Source of the DNA: Chitinophagales bacterium | Lineage (GTDB): Bacteria > Bacteroidota > Bacteroidia > Chitinophagales > LD1 | Length of the DNA stretch: 64,000 bases | Direction: 5' to 3' | Assembly (NCBI GenBank): GCA_019638515.1 | Contig: JAHBTS010000002.1 | Coordinates: 427,558-491,557 of the forward strand | Shown here: positions 16,621-26,512 of the stretch, one piece after another | Layout: every line of letters starts with the position of its first letter | How positions within the stretch are numbered: the stretch's first letter is position 1 | Notes under the pieces: model-generated | Seen by the model: the letters and a program-made list of their open reading frames with translations, nothing else | Databases searched by the model: none | Told to the model about the DNA's origin: nothing | Program-made: the position numbers and the translations under genes

Positions 16621-18477
16621 ATGTCTGAGAATTTAGAAACAACAGAACCTACCGTAGAATCTACAACCGCTGCACCGGTAGTAACCACCACAGCACACGA
16701 TGATTTTGATTGGAGTGTGGACAAACGCAACGTAGTTCAATACGATGAACAACAACGTGCTAAGTACGATGAGTTTTACAGCAAAACATTGCGCACTGTA
16801 GAAGACAACGAAATCGTAAATGGTACCGTTGTAGCCGTTACTTTAAACGAAGTAATTTTAAACATCGGCTTTAAAAGCGATGGAATGGTGCCACTAAGCG
16901 AATTTCGCGATGTGGAAGACCTTAAATTAGGCGACACTTTTGAAGTTTATGTAGTAAGCAAAGAAGATCGCAAAGGTCATTTAATTCTTAGCCGCAAAAA
17001 TGCTAAGATGTTGAAAGCTTGGGATTTCATCGTAGATGCATTTAAAACCGGCATTATTGTAACCGGCAAAATTACATCTAAAACCAAAGGCGGCTTAATC
17101 GTAAACGTAAATGGATTAGAAACCTTCCTTCCTGGATCGCAAATTGATGTAAAACCAATTACAGATTACGATGTGTATGTTGGTAAAACTATGGAATTAA
17201 AAGTGGTGAAAATTAACGAAGCCATTAAAAATGCCGTAGTGAGTCACAAAGCTCTAATCGAAAGCGATCTCGAATCGCAACGCGAAGAAATTATCAGCAA
17301 ACTCGAAAAAGGTCAAGTACTAGAAGGCGTTATCAAAAACATTACAGATTTTGGTGCATTCATAGACTTGGGTGGATTAGACGGATTGCTATACATCACC
17401 GATATTTCTTGGGGCAGAATTACACATCCAAACGAAGTACTTCAACTCAACCAAAAATTGAATGTAGTTGTATTAGATTTTGATGATAACAAGAAGAGAA
17501 TCTCTTTAGGCTTGAAACAATTATTGCCTCACCCTTGGGATACTTTAGATAAAGAAGTTGAAATAGGAAGCAAAGTAAAAGGTAAAGTAGTAAACATCGA
17601 AGACTACGGAGCATTCTTGGAAATTACTCCGGGCGTAGAAGGTTTAGTACACGTGAGTGAAATTAGCTGGAGTGCATCGCCTGCAAACAGCCGCGACTTC
17701 TTTAAATTAAACGATGAGCACGAAGCAGTAGTAATGACTTTAGACCGCGAAGAGCGCAAAATGAGTCTTTCTATTAAACGCTTAAGCGATGACCCTTGGC
17801 AAAAAGTTGAAGAAAAATATCCTGTAGGCAGCAAGCATACCGGTATTGTTCGCAACCTTACTCCTTACGGTATTTTCGTTGAATTAGATGAGTTTATCGG
17901 AGGCATGGTTCACATTAGCGACCTTAGCTGGACAAAACGTTTCAACCACCCAAGCGAGTTTACCAAAGTTGGCAATTCATTAGAAGTAGTGGTATTAGAA
18001 ATGGACAAGGAAAATAGAAAACTAAACCTTGGACACCGCCAAATTGAAGAAGATCCATGGAATACTTTTGAAGACGTATTCCCTGTTGGCTCTATACACG
18101 AAGCTACCGTAATGAACGTAGATGACAAAGGTGCAATTGTATTGTTGCCTTACGGCTTAGAAGCATTTGCTCCTAAAAAACACCTTTCTAAAGAACAAGG
18201 TGGAGTATTAGCAGCCGATGAAAAAGCTGAATTTAAAGTAATAGAGTTCAACAGAAACGATAAACGTATTTTAGTTTCTCATGCTCGTATTTGGGAAGAA
18301 AAACTCAAAGAAGATAAAGAAACCGAAAAGAGCGATCGTAAAGCTGAAGTAGAGCGTACTAAAAAAGCCGTGAAAAACTTACAACAAAAAGTTGAAAAAG
18401 CAACACTGGGCGATTTAGGCGTACTAAGCCAAATTAAAGAACAAATGGAAAATGATGCTGATAAAAAAGCTGAATAA
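16621..18477 (+). CDS. rpsA: 30S ribosomal protein S1
   Basis: S1 helps mRNA bind the 30S subunit. The 618-residue protein has six S1 (OB-fold) repeats. The canonical ones are easy to see: GVIKNITDFGAFIDLGGLDGLLYITDISW, GKVVNIEDYGAFLEITPGVEGLVHVSEISW and GIVRNLTPYGIFVELDEFIGGMVHISDLSW-like blocks, with shorter divergent copies on either side. An acidic N-terminal extension and a charged C-terminal tail are usual in Bacteroidota. It is monocistronic, with a promoter about 70 bases upstream and a strong terminator downstream. Confidence 0.97.
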   Translation: MSENLETTEPTVESTTAAPVVTTTAHDDFDWSVDKRNVVQYDEQQRAKYDEFYSKTLRTVEDNEIVNGTVVAVTLNEVILNIGFKSDGMVPLSEFRDVEDLKLGDTFEVYVVSKEDRKGHLILSRKNAKMLKAWDFIVDAFKTGIIVTGKITSKTKGGLIVNVNGLETFLPGSQIDVKPITDYDVYVGKTMELKVVKINEAIKNAVVSHKALIESDLESQREEIISKLEKGQVLEGVIKNITDFGAFIDLGGLDGLLYITDISWGRITHPNEVLQLNQKLNVVVLDFDDNKKRISLGLKQLLPHPWDTLDKEVEIGSKVKGKVVNIEDYGAFLEITPGVEGLVHVSEISWSASPANSRDFFKLNDEHEAVVMTLDREERKMSLSIKRLSDDPWQKVEEKYPVGSKHTGIVRNLTPYGIFVELDEFIGGMVHISDLSWTKRFNHPSEFTKVGNSLEVVVLEMDKENRKLNLGHRQIEEDPWNTFEDVFPVGSIHEATVMNVDDKGAIVLLPYGLEAFAPKKHLSKEQGGVLAADEKAEFKVIEFNRNDKRILVSHARIWEEKLKEDKETEKSDRKAEVERTKKAVKNLQQKVEKATLGDLGVLSQIKEQMENDADKKAE

Positions 18478-18498
18478 TAAATCCATTCTCTAATCTAT

Positions 18499-18529
18499 AA
18501 AGGCTGCTCTAACCGGGCAGCCTTTTTTT
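18499..18529 (+). terminator. rpsA terminator
   Basis: AGGCTGC (18501-18507) pairs with GCAGCCT (18517-18523), extended by flanking A:T pairs, followed by seven T residues. It lies 22 bases after the rpsA stop. Its core recurs in two other terminators of the window. Confidence 0.85.
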
Positions 18530-18576
18530 ATGTCAATCAGCCATTGCTAAAATAAATACCTTCACCCCTCTAAAAC

Positions 18577-19665
18577 ATGGATATACCGCACAAAACAGCA
18601 CTACTATGTGTTTTGAACTGGGGCATGGGACACGCCACCCGCTGTGTACCTTTAATTCAAGCATTACAGCAAAGGCATGTAAAAATTGTTATTGCTTCCG
18701 ATGGGGCTGCACTTGCATTTCTTCAACAAGAGTTTCCCGATTTATGTTTTGAAAAACTACCTGCCTATAACATACAATATCCCGAAAATGAAAACATGGC
18801 ATGGGCTATGGCAAAACAGCTCCCTGCCTTATTGCTCACCATTGCCAAAGAGCGCATGGCAACCAATAAGCTTGTAAAAAGATACCAGCCAAACTTTATC
18901 ATTTCCGACAACCGATACGGTTGCTACCACAAACACATCAAAAGCATTTTCATAACACACCAGCTACACCTGCAAGCACCGTTTCACCTTACATTACTGG
19001 CGAATGCCGCCAATAAGTTCAACCACATGCTTATCTCTAATTTTAGTGAATGCTGGGTGCCCGATGCCGCTACCACTCCCAATGCAGCTGGCGCACTCTC
19101 GCATCCGCCATTGCCTAACACCAAATTCATCGGCATACTTTCGCGCCTTAGTACTGCAAGCGTGCAACCAAAAAAATACAAAGTAATGGCGTTGCTTTCC
19201 GGTCCGGAGCCACAACGGAGCATCTTGCAAACTATTTTATTGAAAGAACTAAAAAAACTCCCCCATCCATCGCTTTTAGTTAAAGGAACTTTAGTGTCCA
19301 ACACCACTACCCGCTCCCACCAAATAACCGAGGTGGACTTTATGAACCAAGCAGAAATAACAAAAGCTATTAGCGAGAGCGAAGTACTTATATGCCGAAG
19401 CGGTTACAGCACCATCATGGATTTAATGGCAATGCAGCCAAACACTAAAGTTATATTCATTCCCACTCCGGGGCAAACAGAGCAAGAGTACCTAGCGCAA
19501 AAACTTGCTAACGAAAAGTGCGGCATTACCTATTCCCAAAAAAAATTCAGCCTCTCCGATGCACTCGAAAAGGCTGAAAATATTACAACTTTTAAAAACA
19601 GCAATTACATCTTAGAGTCATCTACTTTATTGAGCCAAGCGCTTACGTCTGTCATTACAGATTGA
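18577..19665 (+). CDS. Glycosyltransferase, GT28/MurG-like fold
   Basis: The 362-residue protein has a GT-B layout. The N-terminal motif is CVLNWGMGHATRC, a glycine-rich loop like that of MurG and UDP-glucuronosyltransferase relatives. The C-terminal donor-binding half contains ICRSGYSTIMDLMAM and PTPGQTEQEYLA, which match the nucleotide-sugar site of family 28 enzymes. The acceptor and product are unknown, and no biosynthetic partner is adjacent. Its last 61 bases overlap, tail to tail, the end of the M3 peptidase gene on the other strand. Both frames look genuine to their ends. Confidence 0.75.
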   Translation: MDIPHKTALLCVLNWGMGHATRCVPLIQALQQRHVKIVIASDGAALAFLQQEFPDLCFEKLPAYNIQYPENENMAWAMAKQLPALLLTIAKERMATNKLVKRYQPNFIISDNRYGCYHKHIKSIFITHQLHLQAPFHLTLLANAANKFNHMLISNFSECWVPDAATTPNAAGALSHPPLPNTKFIGILSRLSTASVQPKKYKVMALLSGPEPQRSILQTILLKELKKLPHPSLLVKGTLVSNTTTRSHQITEVDFMNQAEITKAISESEVLICRSGYSTIMDLMAMQPNTKVIFIPTPGQTEQEYLAQKLANEKCGITYSQKKFSLSDALEKAENITTFKNSNYILESSTLLSQALTSVITD

Positions 19666-21302
19666 ATGGAATTTACATCAAAAGGTGAATTAAGATTAGC
19701 AAGTTTCACTAACTCCAAAAAGGTTTTACTACCTCCGGCTTTGCAAAGTGCAAGATAATCTGCCCATGCAGCTTTAAAATCGTTGTTTGATTTTTGCCAA
19801 AACTGGAAAGCACAAATTTGTGCCAAGCAATAATCTATATAGTAAAACGGACTACGGTATATATGTAATTGGCGCATCCACAAACCTCCGGCTTCTAAAA
19901 ACGGAATACCTGAGTAATCAATATACGGGCGATATTTCTGCTCCATATCTAACCACACCTTTCTGCGCTCTGCCGGGGTTAAATCAGGATTTTCGTATAT
20001 AATATGTTGGAACTCATCTACCGCTGCACCATAAGGTAAAAACAATACTGCTGCCGATAGGTGCGCAAACTTGTATTTTTCAGCATCTTCCTTAAAGAAA
20101 AGCTCCATCCAAGGCCAACTGAAATATTCCATACTCATAGAGTGAATTTCGCAAGCCTCGTAAGTTGGAAAGCAATACTCATCTAACTCAAAATGGCGAC
20201 TTTGGAAAAACTGAAAAGCGTGCCCGGCCTCATGCGTAAGCACATCAATATCATGCGATGTTCCATTAAAGTTAGAGAATATAAATGGTGCTTTAAACAT
20301 TGGGAAATGGGTGCAATATCCTCCGGCAGCTTTGCCTTGCTTGGTTACCAAATCCATCAACTCGTTGTTCACCATAAAATCAAAAAACTCTTTTGTTTCT
20401 GGCGACAACTCTGTGTACATGCGCTTGCCATTTTCAATAATCCATTCCGGAGAACCTTTTGGATTTGGATTGCCTGTGTTAAACATCAATCCCATATCAT
20501 AAACGGTAAATTTATCTAAACCCAAACGCTTTGCTTGGCGCTCACGCAAAGCCGTACTTACTGGTACTACATATTTAAAGATTTGGTCTCTAAAAACCGC
20601 AACATCTGCCGCATTGTAATCGGTACGTTGCATACGGTGATACGCCAACTCTACAAAATTTTTATAGCCTAATTTTTTTGCGATGTTGGTGCGCACTTTC
20701 ACAAGCCTGTCAAAAATTCTATCGAAATCATCGAGGCTCTTTTCCAATACTGCATATTTAGCTCTTACTGCCTTTTCGCGCACAGCTCTGTCTTGCCCTT
20801 GCTCAAAAGGTTCTAATTGTGAGAAGTTCATCCTTTCACCATTAAACTCAACGGTGGCAGTTGCAATTATCTTTGTGTATTCAGTACCTAAACGGTTTTC
20901 TTCCTTTAAATCTTCAATTACTGAAGTATCAAAACTCTTTAGAGAAACCTCCGCTATGTTAAAAATCTGATTACCAAATTTCTGTTGTAAATCGGCCTTA
21001 AACGGAGTATTGCCCAATGCCCTGTATAAACGAATATTCAAATCGCGGAAAAGCGGCTCGTGATCATCATAAAATTGCTTTTCTAATTCATAATAGGCAT
21101 TGGTGGTATCTATGGAATTACGCACCGATGCTATAGAAGCATACGTTTGAAACTCGTTTCTAAGTGTATTTATCTTATTAAAAACTAGACTTTGTTCTTG
21201 GGCACTCTTAGCATTATCGAAATCTACAAGAAGCTGATTAAACGACTCCGAAACTCGTTCAAAATCGGGGCGTTTGTACTCGATGGCAGAAAACTTATTC
21301 AT
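19605..21302 (-). CDS. M3 family oligoendopeptidase (PepF-like)
   Basis: The 565-residue cytoplasmic metallopeptidase has the zinc site LTHEAGHAFQFF (HExxH) with a downstream Glu in the segment YEACEIHSMSMEYFSWP, as in the M3 family. It would degrade short peptides. Length is normal for the M3 oligoendopeptidase group of Bacteroidota, and there is no signal peptide. A -7-like box, TACCTTCG, lies at 21332-21325. The 3' end overlaps the convergent glycosyltransferase gene by 61 bases. Confidence 0.92.
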   Translation of the reverse strand: MNKFSAIEYKRPDFERVSESFNQLLVDFDNAKSAQEQSLVFNKINTLRNEFQTYASIASVRNSIDTTNAYYELEKQFYDDHEPLFRDLNIRLYRALGNTPFKADLQQKFGNQIFNIAEVSLKSFDTSVIEDLKEENRLGTEYTKIIATATVEFNGERMNFSQLEPFEQGQDRAVREKAVRAKYAVLEKSLDDFDRIFDRLVKVRTNIAKKLGYKNFVELAYHRMQRTDYNAADVAVFRDQIFKYVVPVSTALRERQAKRLGLDKFTVYDMGLMFNTGNPNPKGSPEWIIENGKRMYTELSPETKEFFDFMVNNELMDLVTKQGKAAGGYCTHFPMFKAPFIFSNFNGTSHDIDVLTHEAGHAFQFFQSRHFELDEYCFPTYEACEIHSMSMEYFSWPWMELFFKEDAEKYKFAHLSAAVLFLPYGAAVDEFQHIIYENPDLTPAERRKVWLDMEQKYRPYIDYSGIPFLEAGGLWMRQLHIYRSPFYYIDYCLAQICAFQFWQKSNNDFKAAWADYLALCKAGGSKTFLELVKLANLNSPFDVNSIQSVMTDVSAWLNKVDDSKM

Positions 21303-21375
21303 TTCTAACTTTTTTTGAAGGTGGCGAAGGTAGCAATTATGTTATGCAAATAAAAGCTGAATGGCATTGTAAAAA

Positions 21376-22485
21376 TCAGCCCAAATAAATTGCACCGTTG
21401 ATAGTGTTTTTGTTGGCTCCGGTTACAGCACAGAGCACATTTGCTCGCCCGTGCCAGCGCAAGAAACCCATTAAAGCCATTGCTTGTGCTTCCTTAAATT
21501 TCACTACCTGAGTTGGAGGCACTATAACCTTTACAGGCGTGAGTGCCGCAATTCGCTCCATTAAAAAGGTATTGAAAGCTCCGCCTCCGGTGGCAAGCAT
21601 TTGGGCTGTATGCAGGTTTGCGCCCACTTTTTCTGCTGCCAACTGTAACTCCATTGCCAATACGTTGGCTATATATTCAACTGCGGTGCGTAATTTATCT
21701 TCAACTTTCATATTGGTAAACAGCGGCAATACTTGTGTTTTACTAAAACCATTATCAAGCGATTTTGGCGCTCCCATTTTATGATATTCCAGTTCTTGCA
21801 ATTGTTGCAGCAACACATTGCTTATGTTGCCCTTACGTGCCATGTAGCCTTCATTATCAAATTCTTTGCCTGCTTGCTGTGCAAAAAAGTTCAGCAATTG
21901 GTTACAAGGAGCTATATCGTATGCCACTATATTGCTGCCGCTCTTTGCCGAGATATTGGCTATTCCACCAAGGTTCAAACAAAAAGTATATTCCTTATAC
22001 AATAATAAATCGGCAATGGGTACAATGGGCGCCCCTGTGCCGCCATGTGCCACATCTGTTGTTCTAAAATCGCACACTACCGGTAATTTACATGCAGTAG
22101 CCAAAGCTGCACCATCGCCAATTTGTGTAGTAAAACCTTCGTTGGGAAAATGAAATACCGTGTGCCCGTGGCTTGCCACAAAATCTACTTTCCCAATACT
22201 GTGTGTTTGTAAGAAATGTACTACAGTTTCACCTAAAAGTTTACCAATAGCAGCATGCGCTTGCCATAATTCGCGAGCCGAAACGGCAGGCAATAAACGC
22301 AATTTGCTTTGCCATTCCTCGCTATATGCTATACAATCGGCTGCTAAAATATCGCAAGCAAATTGCCCGCTCTTCTCCTTTATGTGGCAATATGCTAAGT
22401 CAATTCCATCCAAAGAACTGCCACTCATTAAGCCAATTACAAATTGTTCAACCACATGCCAAACAAAAGGATTTTTTTTCACCAA
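21376..22485 (-). CDS. anmK: Anhydro-N-acetylmuramic acid kinase
   Basis: AnmK phosphorylates and opens 1,6-anhydro-MurNAc during peptidoglycan recycling. The signature IGLMSGSSLDGIDLAY lies near the N-terminus. ASHGHTVFHFP, GDGAALA, VCDFRTTDVAHGGTGAPIVP and NLGGIANIS follow, all characteristic of the family. No in-frame ATG exists before these motifs and a stop lies just upstream. The start must therefore be the TTG at 22485, the next GTG, or the GTG at 22458, which would give the most family-like N-terminus. No other recycling gene is nearby. Confidence 0.92.
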   Translation of the reverse strand: MVKKNPFVWHVVEQFVIGLMSGSSLDGIDLAYCHIKEKSGQFACDILAADCIAYSEEWQSKLRLLPAVSARELWQAHAAIGKLLGETVVHFLQTHSIGKVDFVASHGHTVFHFPNEGFTTQIGDGAALATACKLPVVCDFRTTDVAHGGTGAPIVPIADLLLYKEYTFCLNLGGIANISAKSGSNIVAYDIAPCNQLLNFFAQQAGKEFDNEGYMARKGNISNVLLQQLQELEYHKMGAPKSLDNGFSKTQVLPLFTNMKVEDKLRTAVEYIANVLAMELQLAAEKVGANLHTAQMLATGGGAFNTFLMERIAALTPVKVIVPPTQVVKFKEAQAMALMGFLRWHGRANVLCAVTGANKNTINGAIYLG

Positions 22486-22712
22486 TTACACTTGACAAAA
22501 CTTTTACGCCATATTATATTGAACCTTGTAAGTCGCAGCAAAACGGCTTGATAGTTTTTCAAAGTTTCTGATGAACAGCACATAGCTGTTGTGGTAATGA
22601 GGGTTCCACAATATGCTTTAGTGCTGTTTGTTAGTTTTTGTATCTGCATACGCAACATACTTTACTGCAATACAATTATTAGGTTTAATCTAAAATCTTG
22701 AAAATTGCAGCT

Positions 22713-23186
22713 ATGAACATAAATACTGCAAGCATTTTCACGCTCCTCTTTGTAAGCACCATTGGCATTAGTTCCTGTAAAATTTCGCAACCGGAATTTA
22801 GAAGAGTAGAAAACTACAAACTGAATCGCGAGGGAGCCAACTTTACGCTCGGAGCTGATGTTGTTTGCTACAATCCCAACAGAGTTCGATTTACAATTCA
22901 AAACCTGGCTGCCAATGTTTTTTTAAACAACCAAAAAGTAACCATGCTTGGTAAGGAAATGGATTTAAAAGTAAAAGGCAAAAGCGAATTTTCGGTTCCG
23001 CTTTCTATTACGCTCACCGGCAACGATATGCTTAAGAACGTATTCTCCAACCTTGGCAATTTATTTAAAAGCCAAGGTGCTAATCTGCTTATTTTAGGAA
23101 ATGTAAAATTCAAGGCTTACGCCATCATTAAAAAGGAACTTCCCTTTAGGTACGAAAAAAAGATAGACATAAACGCTATCCACTAA
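22713..23186 (+). CDS. LEA2-like lipoprotein
   Basis: The 157-residue protein has a lipoprotein signal ending in the lipobox ISSC, followed by one LEA14/LEA2-type beta domain: FRRVENYKLNREGANFTLGADVVCYNPNRVRFTI, then a GKSEFSVPLSITL strand pair. Such proteins are widespread and probably structural, possibly stress-related; their function in Bacteroidota is not known. I chose the ATG at 22713 over a TTG at 22698 because it gives a normal signal peptide. It precedes alkB on the same strand with an 79-base gap. Confidence 0.7.
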   Translation: MNINTASIFTLLFVSTIGISSCKISQPEFRRVENYKLNREGANFTLGADVVCYNPNRVRFTIQNLAANVFLNNQKVTMLGKEMDLKVKGKSEFSVPLSITLTGNDMLKNVFSNLGNLFKSQGANLLILGNVKFKAYAIIKKELPFRYEKKIDINAIH

Positions 23187-23241
23187 AAACGATTGCAATT
23201 AGTATTTTTTCAAATCCTATAAAAATAGTTTCAAAAATGCG

Positions 23242-23249
23242 TAAGTTTG
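23242..23249 (+). promoter_or_regulatory. -7 box ahead of the alkB-like gene
   Basis: TAAGTTTG is a perfect TAnnTTTG element 16 bases before the ATG at 23266. No good -33 box is found at the usual distance, so this is a partial call. Confidence 0.35.
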
Positions 23250-23265
23250 AAAACAGCACACAGCT

Positions 23266-24333
23266 ATGAACTTGCGCTATCTAAAGTACTTATCGGCATT
23301 TCTAAGCGTAGTTGCCATTTTTGTTTCACTAATGGCTGGAGGTTGGTGGACTTTCTTTTCACTCTTTTATGCATTTTTTCTTATTCCGTTTTTAGAATTG
23401 TTTCTTCCCGGCACCGAAGAAAACATGAGTAAACAAGAAGAAGAAATAGTAAAAAGAGACTGGCATTACGATCTTATTGTTTGGGCAATAGTTCCGGTTC
23501 AATTAGGCATGATGGCATACTTTCTTTACAGAGTATCGCAGCCCAATTTAGCATGGTTCGAAATGGCAGGCTTAGTAGTTTCTTTTGGAATTTCGTGTGG
23601 TGTATTCGGCATAAATGTGGCACACGAACTCGGCCACCGCAACACCAAACACGAGCAATTCATGGCTAAGATATTGCTTTGGACAACACAGTATTTACAC
23701 TTCTTTATTGAACACAACCGCGGGCACCACAAAAACGTAAGCACCACCGAAGACCCTGCATCTTCGCGCTATGGCGAAACACTCTATACTTTCTACTTTA
23801 GAACCATCAGTGGCAGTTGGCGCTCTGCATGGCAGTTAGAAAAAGACCGCTTGGCAAAAAACGGAGCAACTGTTTGGAGTTTAAAAAACGAGATGCTTGT
23901 ATATCAAATAATTCAGGTAGCAACCTTATTGATTATTCTTGCACTATTGGGCATTAAAACACTTTTGCTCTACATGGCATCGGCACTTATTGGTGCTCTT
24001 CTTTTAGAAACTGTAAACTACATAGAACACTACGGGCTACAACGAAAAAAAATAGACAATGCTTATTACGAAAAGGTAATGCCTGCCCATTCCTGGAATT
24101 CCAATCATCCAATTGGCAGGTTAATGCTTTTTGAACTCACCCGCCATAGCGACCACCACTACATGGCATCCAGAAAGTATCAAATCCTTCGCCACTTCGA
24201 CCAAAGCCCGCAAATGCCAACAGGATACCCTGGCATGATGGTACTGGCAACCATTCCTCCGCTTTGGTTTAAAGTAATGCATAAGCAAATTGAAAAATAT
24301 AAAGCCACACAAGCAGGGCAAGTATTAGCATAA
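23266..24333 (+). CDS. alkB: Alkane 1-monooxygenase (AlkB-type membrane hydroxylase)
   Basis: The 355-residue integral membrane protein has about six hydrophobic helices and the eight-His diiron signature of AlkB-type hydroxylases: HELGHRNTKH, EHNRGHHKNVSTTEDPA and LTRHSDHHYMASRKYQ, plus NYIEHYGL. It would insert oxygen into the terminal carbon of alkanes or related fatty chains, using electrons from rubredoxin. No rubredoxin or rubredoxin reductase gene is adjacent, and no hydrocarbon-degradation cluster is present. Related substrates such as lipids are possible. The arfB start follows one base after its stop. Confidence 0.88.
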   Translation: MNLRYLKYLSAFLSVVAIFVSLMAGGWWTFFSLFYAFFLIPFLELFLPGTEENMSKQEEEIVKRDWHYDLIVWAIVPVQLGMMAYFLYRVSQPNLAWFEMAGLVVSFGISCGVFGINVAHELGHRNTKHEQFMAKILLWTTQYLHFFIEHNRGHHKNVSTTEDPASSRYGETLYTFYFRTISGSWRSAWQLEKDRLAKNGATVWSLKNEMLVYQIIQVATLLIILALLGIKTLLLYMASALIGALLLETVNYIEHYGLQRKKIDNAYYEKVMPAHSWNSNHPIGRLMLFELTRHSDHHYMASRKYQILRHFDQSPQMPTGYPGMMVLATIPPLWFKVMHKQIEKYKATQAGQVLA

Positions 24334-24334
24334 A

Positions 24335-24781
24335 ATGAACCTGATTTCAAAAACACCTTTTGGCAGCATTTCAATTACTTCATTAAAACGCGAATTTGAG
24401 TTTAAAGCCATGCGCAGCAGTGGTGCGGGAGGGCAGCATGTAAACAAAGTAAGTTCAAAAGTTGTAGCCACATTTAACATCCAACATTCAACGCTTTTAA
24501 CCCCTGAAGAAAAACTAATTTTAGAAGAAAAGTTATCGCGTAAAATAACTGCCGATGGCAGCATTAGCACACACTGCGATACTTCGCGCTCTCAACACAC
24601 CAATAAAGAAATTGCTACCAATGCACTTATTGAAATGATAGAAAGAGCTTTTAGAAAACCGAAACCACGTAAAAAAACACAACCTTCGGTTCAGGCAAAA
24701 AAAGAACGCCAAAAAACAAAACAACTCCATAGCGAAAAAAAACAATTGCGCAACATTCGTTTAACAGATTTATTAAAGTAG
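24335..24781 (+). CDS. arfB: Ribosome-rescue peptidyl-tRNA hydrolase ArfB
   Basis: The 148-residue protein is a short release-factor-like protein. The catalytic GGQ motif appears in RSSGAGGQHVNKVSSKV at about residues 26-42, and a Lys/Arg-rich tail (KPRKKTQPSVQAKKERQKTK) follows. This is the ArfB (YaeJ) layout: the tail enters the empty mRNA channel and GGQ releases the nascent chain from stalled ribosomes. No codon-recognition domain is present, which separates it from RF1 and RF2. It starts one base after alkB. Confidence 0.92.
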   Translation: MNLISKTPFGSISITSLKREFEFKAMRSSGAGGQHVNKVSSKVVATFNIQHSTLLTPEEKLILEEKLSRKITADGSISTHCDTSRSQHTNKEIATNALIEMIERAFRKPKPRKKTQPSVQAKKERQKTKQLHSEKKQLRNIRLTDLLK

Positions 24782-24812
24782 ATTTTTAATTTTACCGCAA
24801 AACAATTCGGGC

Positions 24813-26507
24813 ATGAAATTTTTTTACAGTTCTATCTTTACATTCTTTGCATTTGCAACTGCTGCAAACGCACAACAACTACTTAGAGGACCTTACCAAC
24901 AAAAGAAAACCAAAAACAGTATCAACATCCGCTGGCGCACAGCAGATTCTACCAATGCTACTGTATATTACGGCACCAGCCTTAACAATCTAAATTTATC
25001 GGTAACAGATACCACTTCTTTAAGCGATCATGATCTAGAGCTTAAAAATCTTCAACCATTTACAAAGTACTATTACAAAATTGAAAGCGGAGGCAACACA
25101 CTCAGTGGCCCCGATACCGCACACTGGTTTAGAACGGCTCCGGTTCCGGGCACAGTACAACCCATTAGAGTGTGGGCAGTAGGCGATTTTGGCAAAGGCA
25201 ATCAAGGGCAGAAAGATACAAGAGACGCCTATTTAAACTATTCTAAAGATAAAGAAACCGATGTTTGGTTATGGTTAGGCGACAATGCCTATACCGATGG
25301 TACAGACCAAAATTATCAAGACCATGTGTTTGAACACAATTATGCCTTTGGCGAAATCTTTAAGTTCATGCACTTTTACCCTTGCCCGGGCAACCACGAT
25401 TACAATTCCGTTTGCGGCATCCCATGCCAGCAAGATCCCAATACACACAAAGGGCCATACTACGATATAATTACAGTTCCTTCCAATGGCGAAGCCGGAG
25501 GAAAACCATCTTCGCTCGAAAATTACTACTCTTACGATTATGGCAATGTGCATTTTATTTCGCTTAACTCAGAACTTGGCTCACCCACAGCCGCCTTCGA
25601 TTGGATTGGCGCTTACACCAACGGTGCTACCACTTCGCCCATGCTGCAATGGCTAAAAGACGATTTGGCTCAAAATACGCAGCCATGGGTAATTGCATAC
25701 TGGCATCAACCACCCTACACTAAAGGCTCACACGATTCCGATTTGTTTTATGAATTGTATATGAAAGCTATGCGCCAAAATATAGGCCCAATTTTAGAGC
25801 AATACGGAGTGGACTTGGTTGTAAACGGACACAGCCATGCCTACGAACGCTCTTTCTTATTGAAAGGACACACAGGTTTATCCAGCACATTTAATCCCCA
25901 ACAGCATTTAGTAAATGGCACCAGCGGCAACGAAGATATTGGCGAAGCCTATATAAAATACACCGATGGCCCAACGCCTAATGTAGGAACCGTATATGTT
26001 GTAACCGGAAATGGTGGAAGCGATGTAGATGCCTCTAAAGCCGGGTTTTACAACGGAAAAGCACATCCTGCCATGTTTTACTTCGATGGCGGCACCAATG
26101 TGTGCGGCTCATTGGTGTTGGATATAGATGGCAATAAACTTAATGGCAAATACCTTTCTTCTACAGGCGCAGTAAAAGATAAATTTACCATAGTTAAGCA
26201 ATCGGTTTCTTCAACCAAAGAAGTAAACAGCCTTGCAAACAATATTATAGAAGTAAAAGTAATGCCTAATCCATTTTCAAAATCTACTACACTTACTTTC
26301 ACTCTGTCTAAACCACTAAACCTAAATATTCAATTGTTTAGTATTGATGGTAAAACCAACCGTACTTTAAGCAACAACCATTTTGCAGACGGCCAACACA
26401 GCATCGAAATAAATTCAGACCAATTGCACCTTTCTAAAGGCGAATACATTGTTAGAATAAACGAAGGAAAAAATGCCTCCTTTGAACGTATTCTAAAAAT
26501 CGAATAA
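24813..26507 (+). CDS. Secreted purple-acid-phosphatase-like metallophosphoesterase, T9SS type A
   Basis: The 564-residue protein has three parts. A signal peptide (FFYSSIFTFFAFATAANAQ) leads into a fibronectin-like N-terminal domain of purple acid phosphatases (RGPYQQKKTKNSINIRW). A calcineurin-type metallophosphoesterase core carries the metal ligands in VGDFGKG, WLGDNAY, GNHDYN, YWHQPPY and NGHSHAYER. A T9SS type A sorting domain closes the protein (KVMPNPFSKSTTLTF to the end). It should be exported through the type IX system and act on phosphate esters outside the cell. The SDR gene follows after 5 bases. Confidence 0.9.
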   Translation: MKFFYSSIFTFFAFATAANAQQLLRGPYQQKKTKNSINIRWRTADSTNATVYYGTSLNNLNLSVTDTTSLSDHDLELKNLQPFTKYYYKIESGGNTLSGPDTAHWFRTAPVPGTVQPIRVWAVGDFGKGNQGQKDTRDAYLNYSKDKETDVWLWLGDNAYTDGTDQNYQDHVFEHNYAFGEIFKFMHFYPCPGNHDYNSVCGIPCQQDPNTHKGPYYDIITVPSNGEAGGKPSSLENYYSYDYGNVHFISLNSELGSPTAAFDWIGAYTNGATTSPMLQWLKDDLAQNTQPWVIAYWHQPPYTKGSHDSDLFYELYMKAMRQNIGPILEQYGVDLVVNGHSHAYERSFLLKGHTGLSSTFNPQQHLVNGTSGNEDIGEAYIKYTDGPTPNVGTVYVVTGNGGSDVDASKAGFYNGKAHPAMFYFDGGTNVCGSLVLDIDGNKLNGKYLSSTGAVKDKFTIVKQSVSSTKEVNSLANNIIEVKVMPNPFSKSTTLTFTLSKPLNLNIQLFSIDGKTNRTLSNNHFADGQHSIEINSDQLHLSKGEYIVRINEGKNASFERILKIE

Positions 26508-26512
26508 CACAC

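Noticed and set aside
21733-22153. Several overlapping plus-strand frames inside anmK
   Set aside because: anmK motifs on the minus strand cover the region fully. The plus-strand frames show no domain or sensible start.
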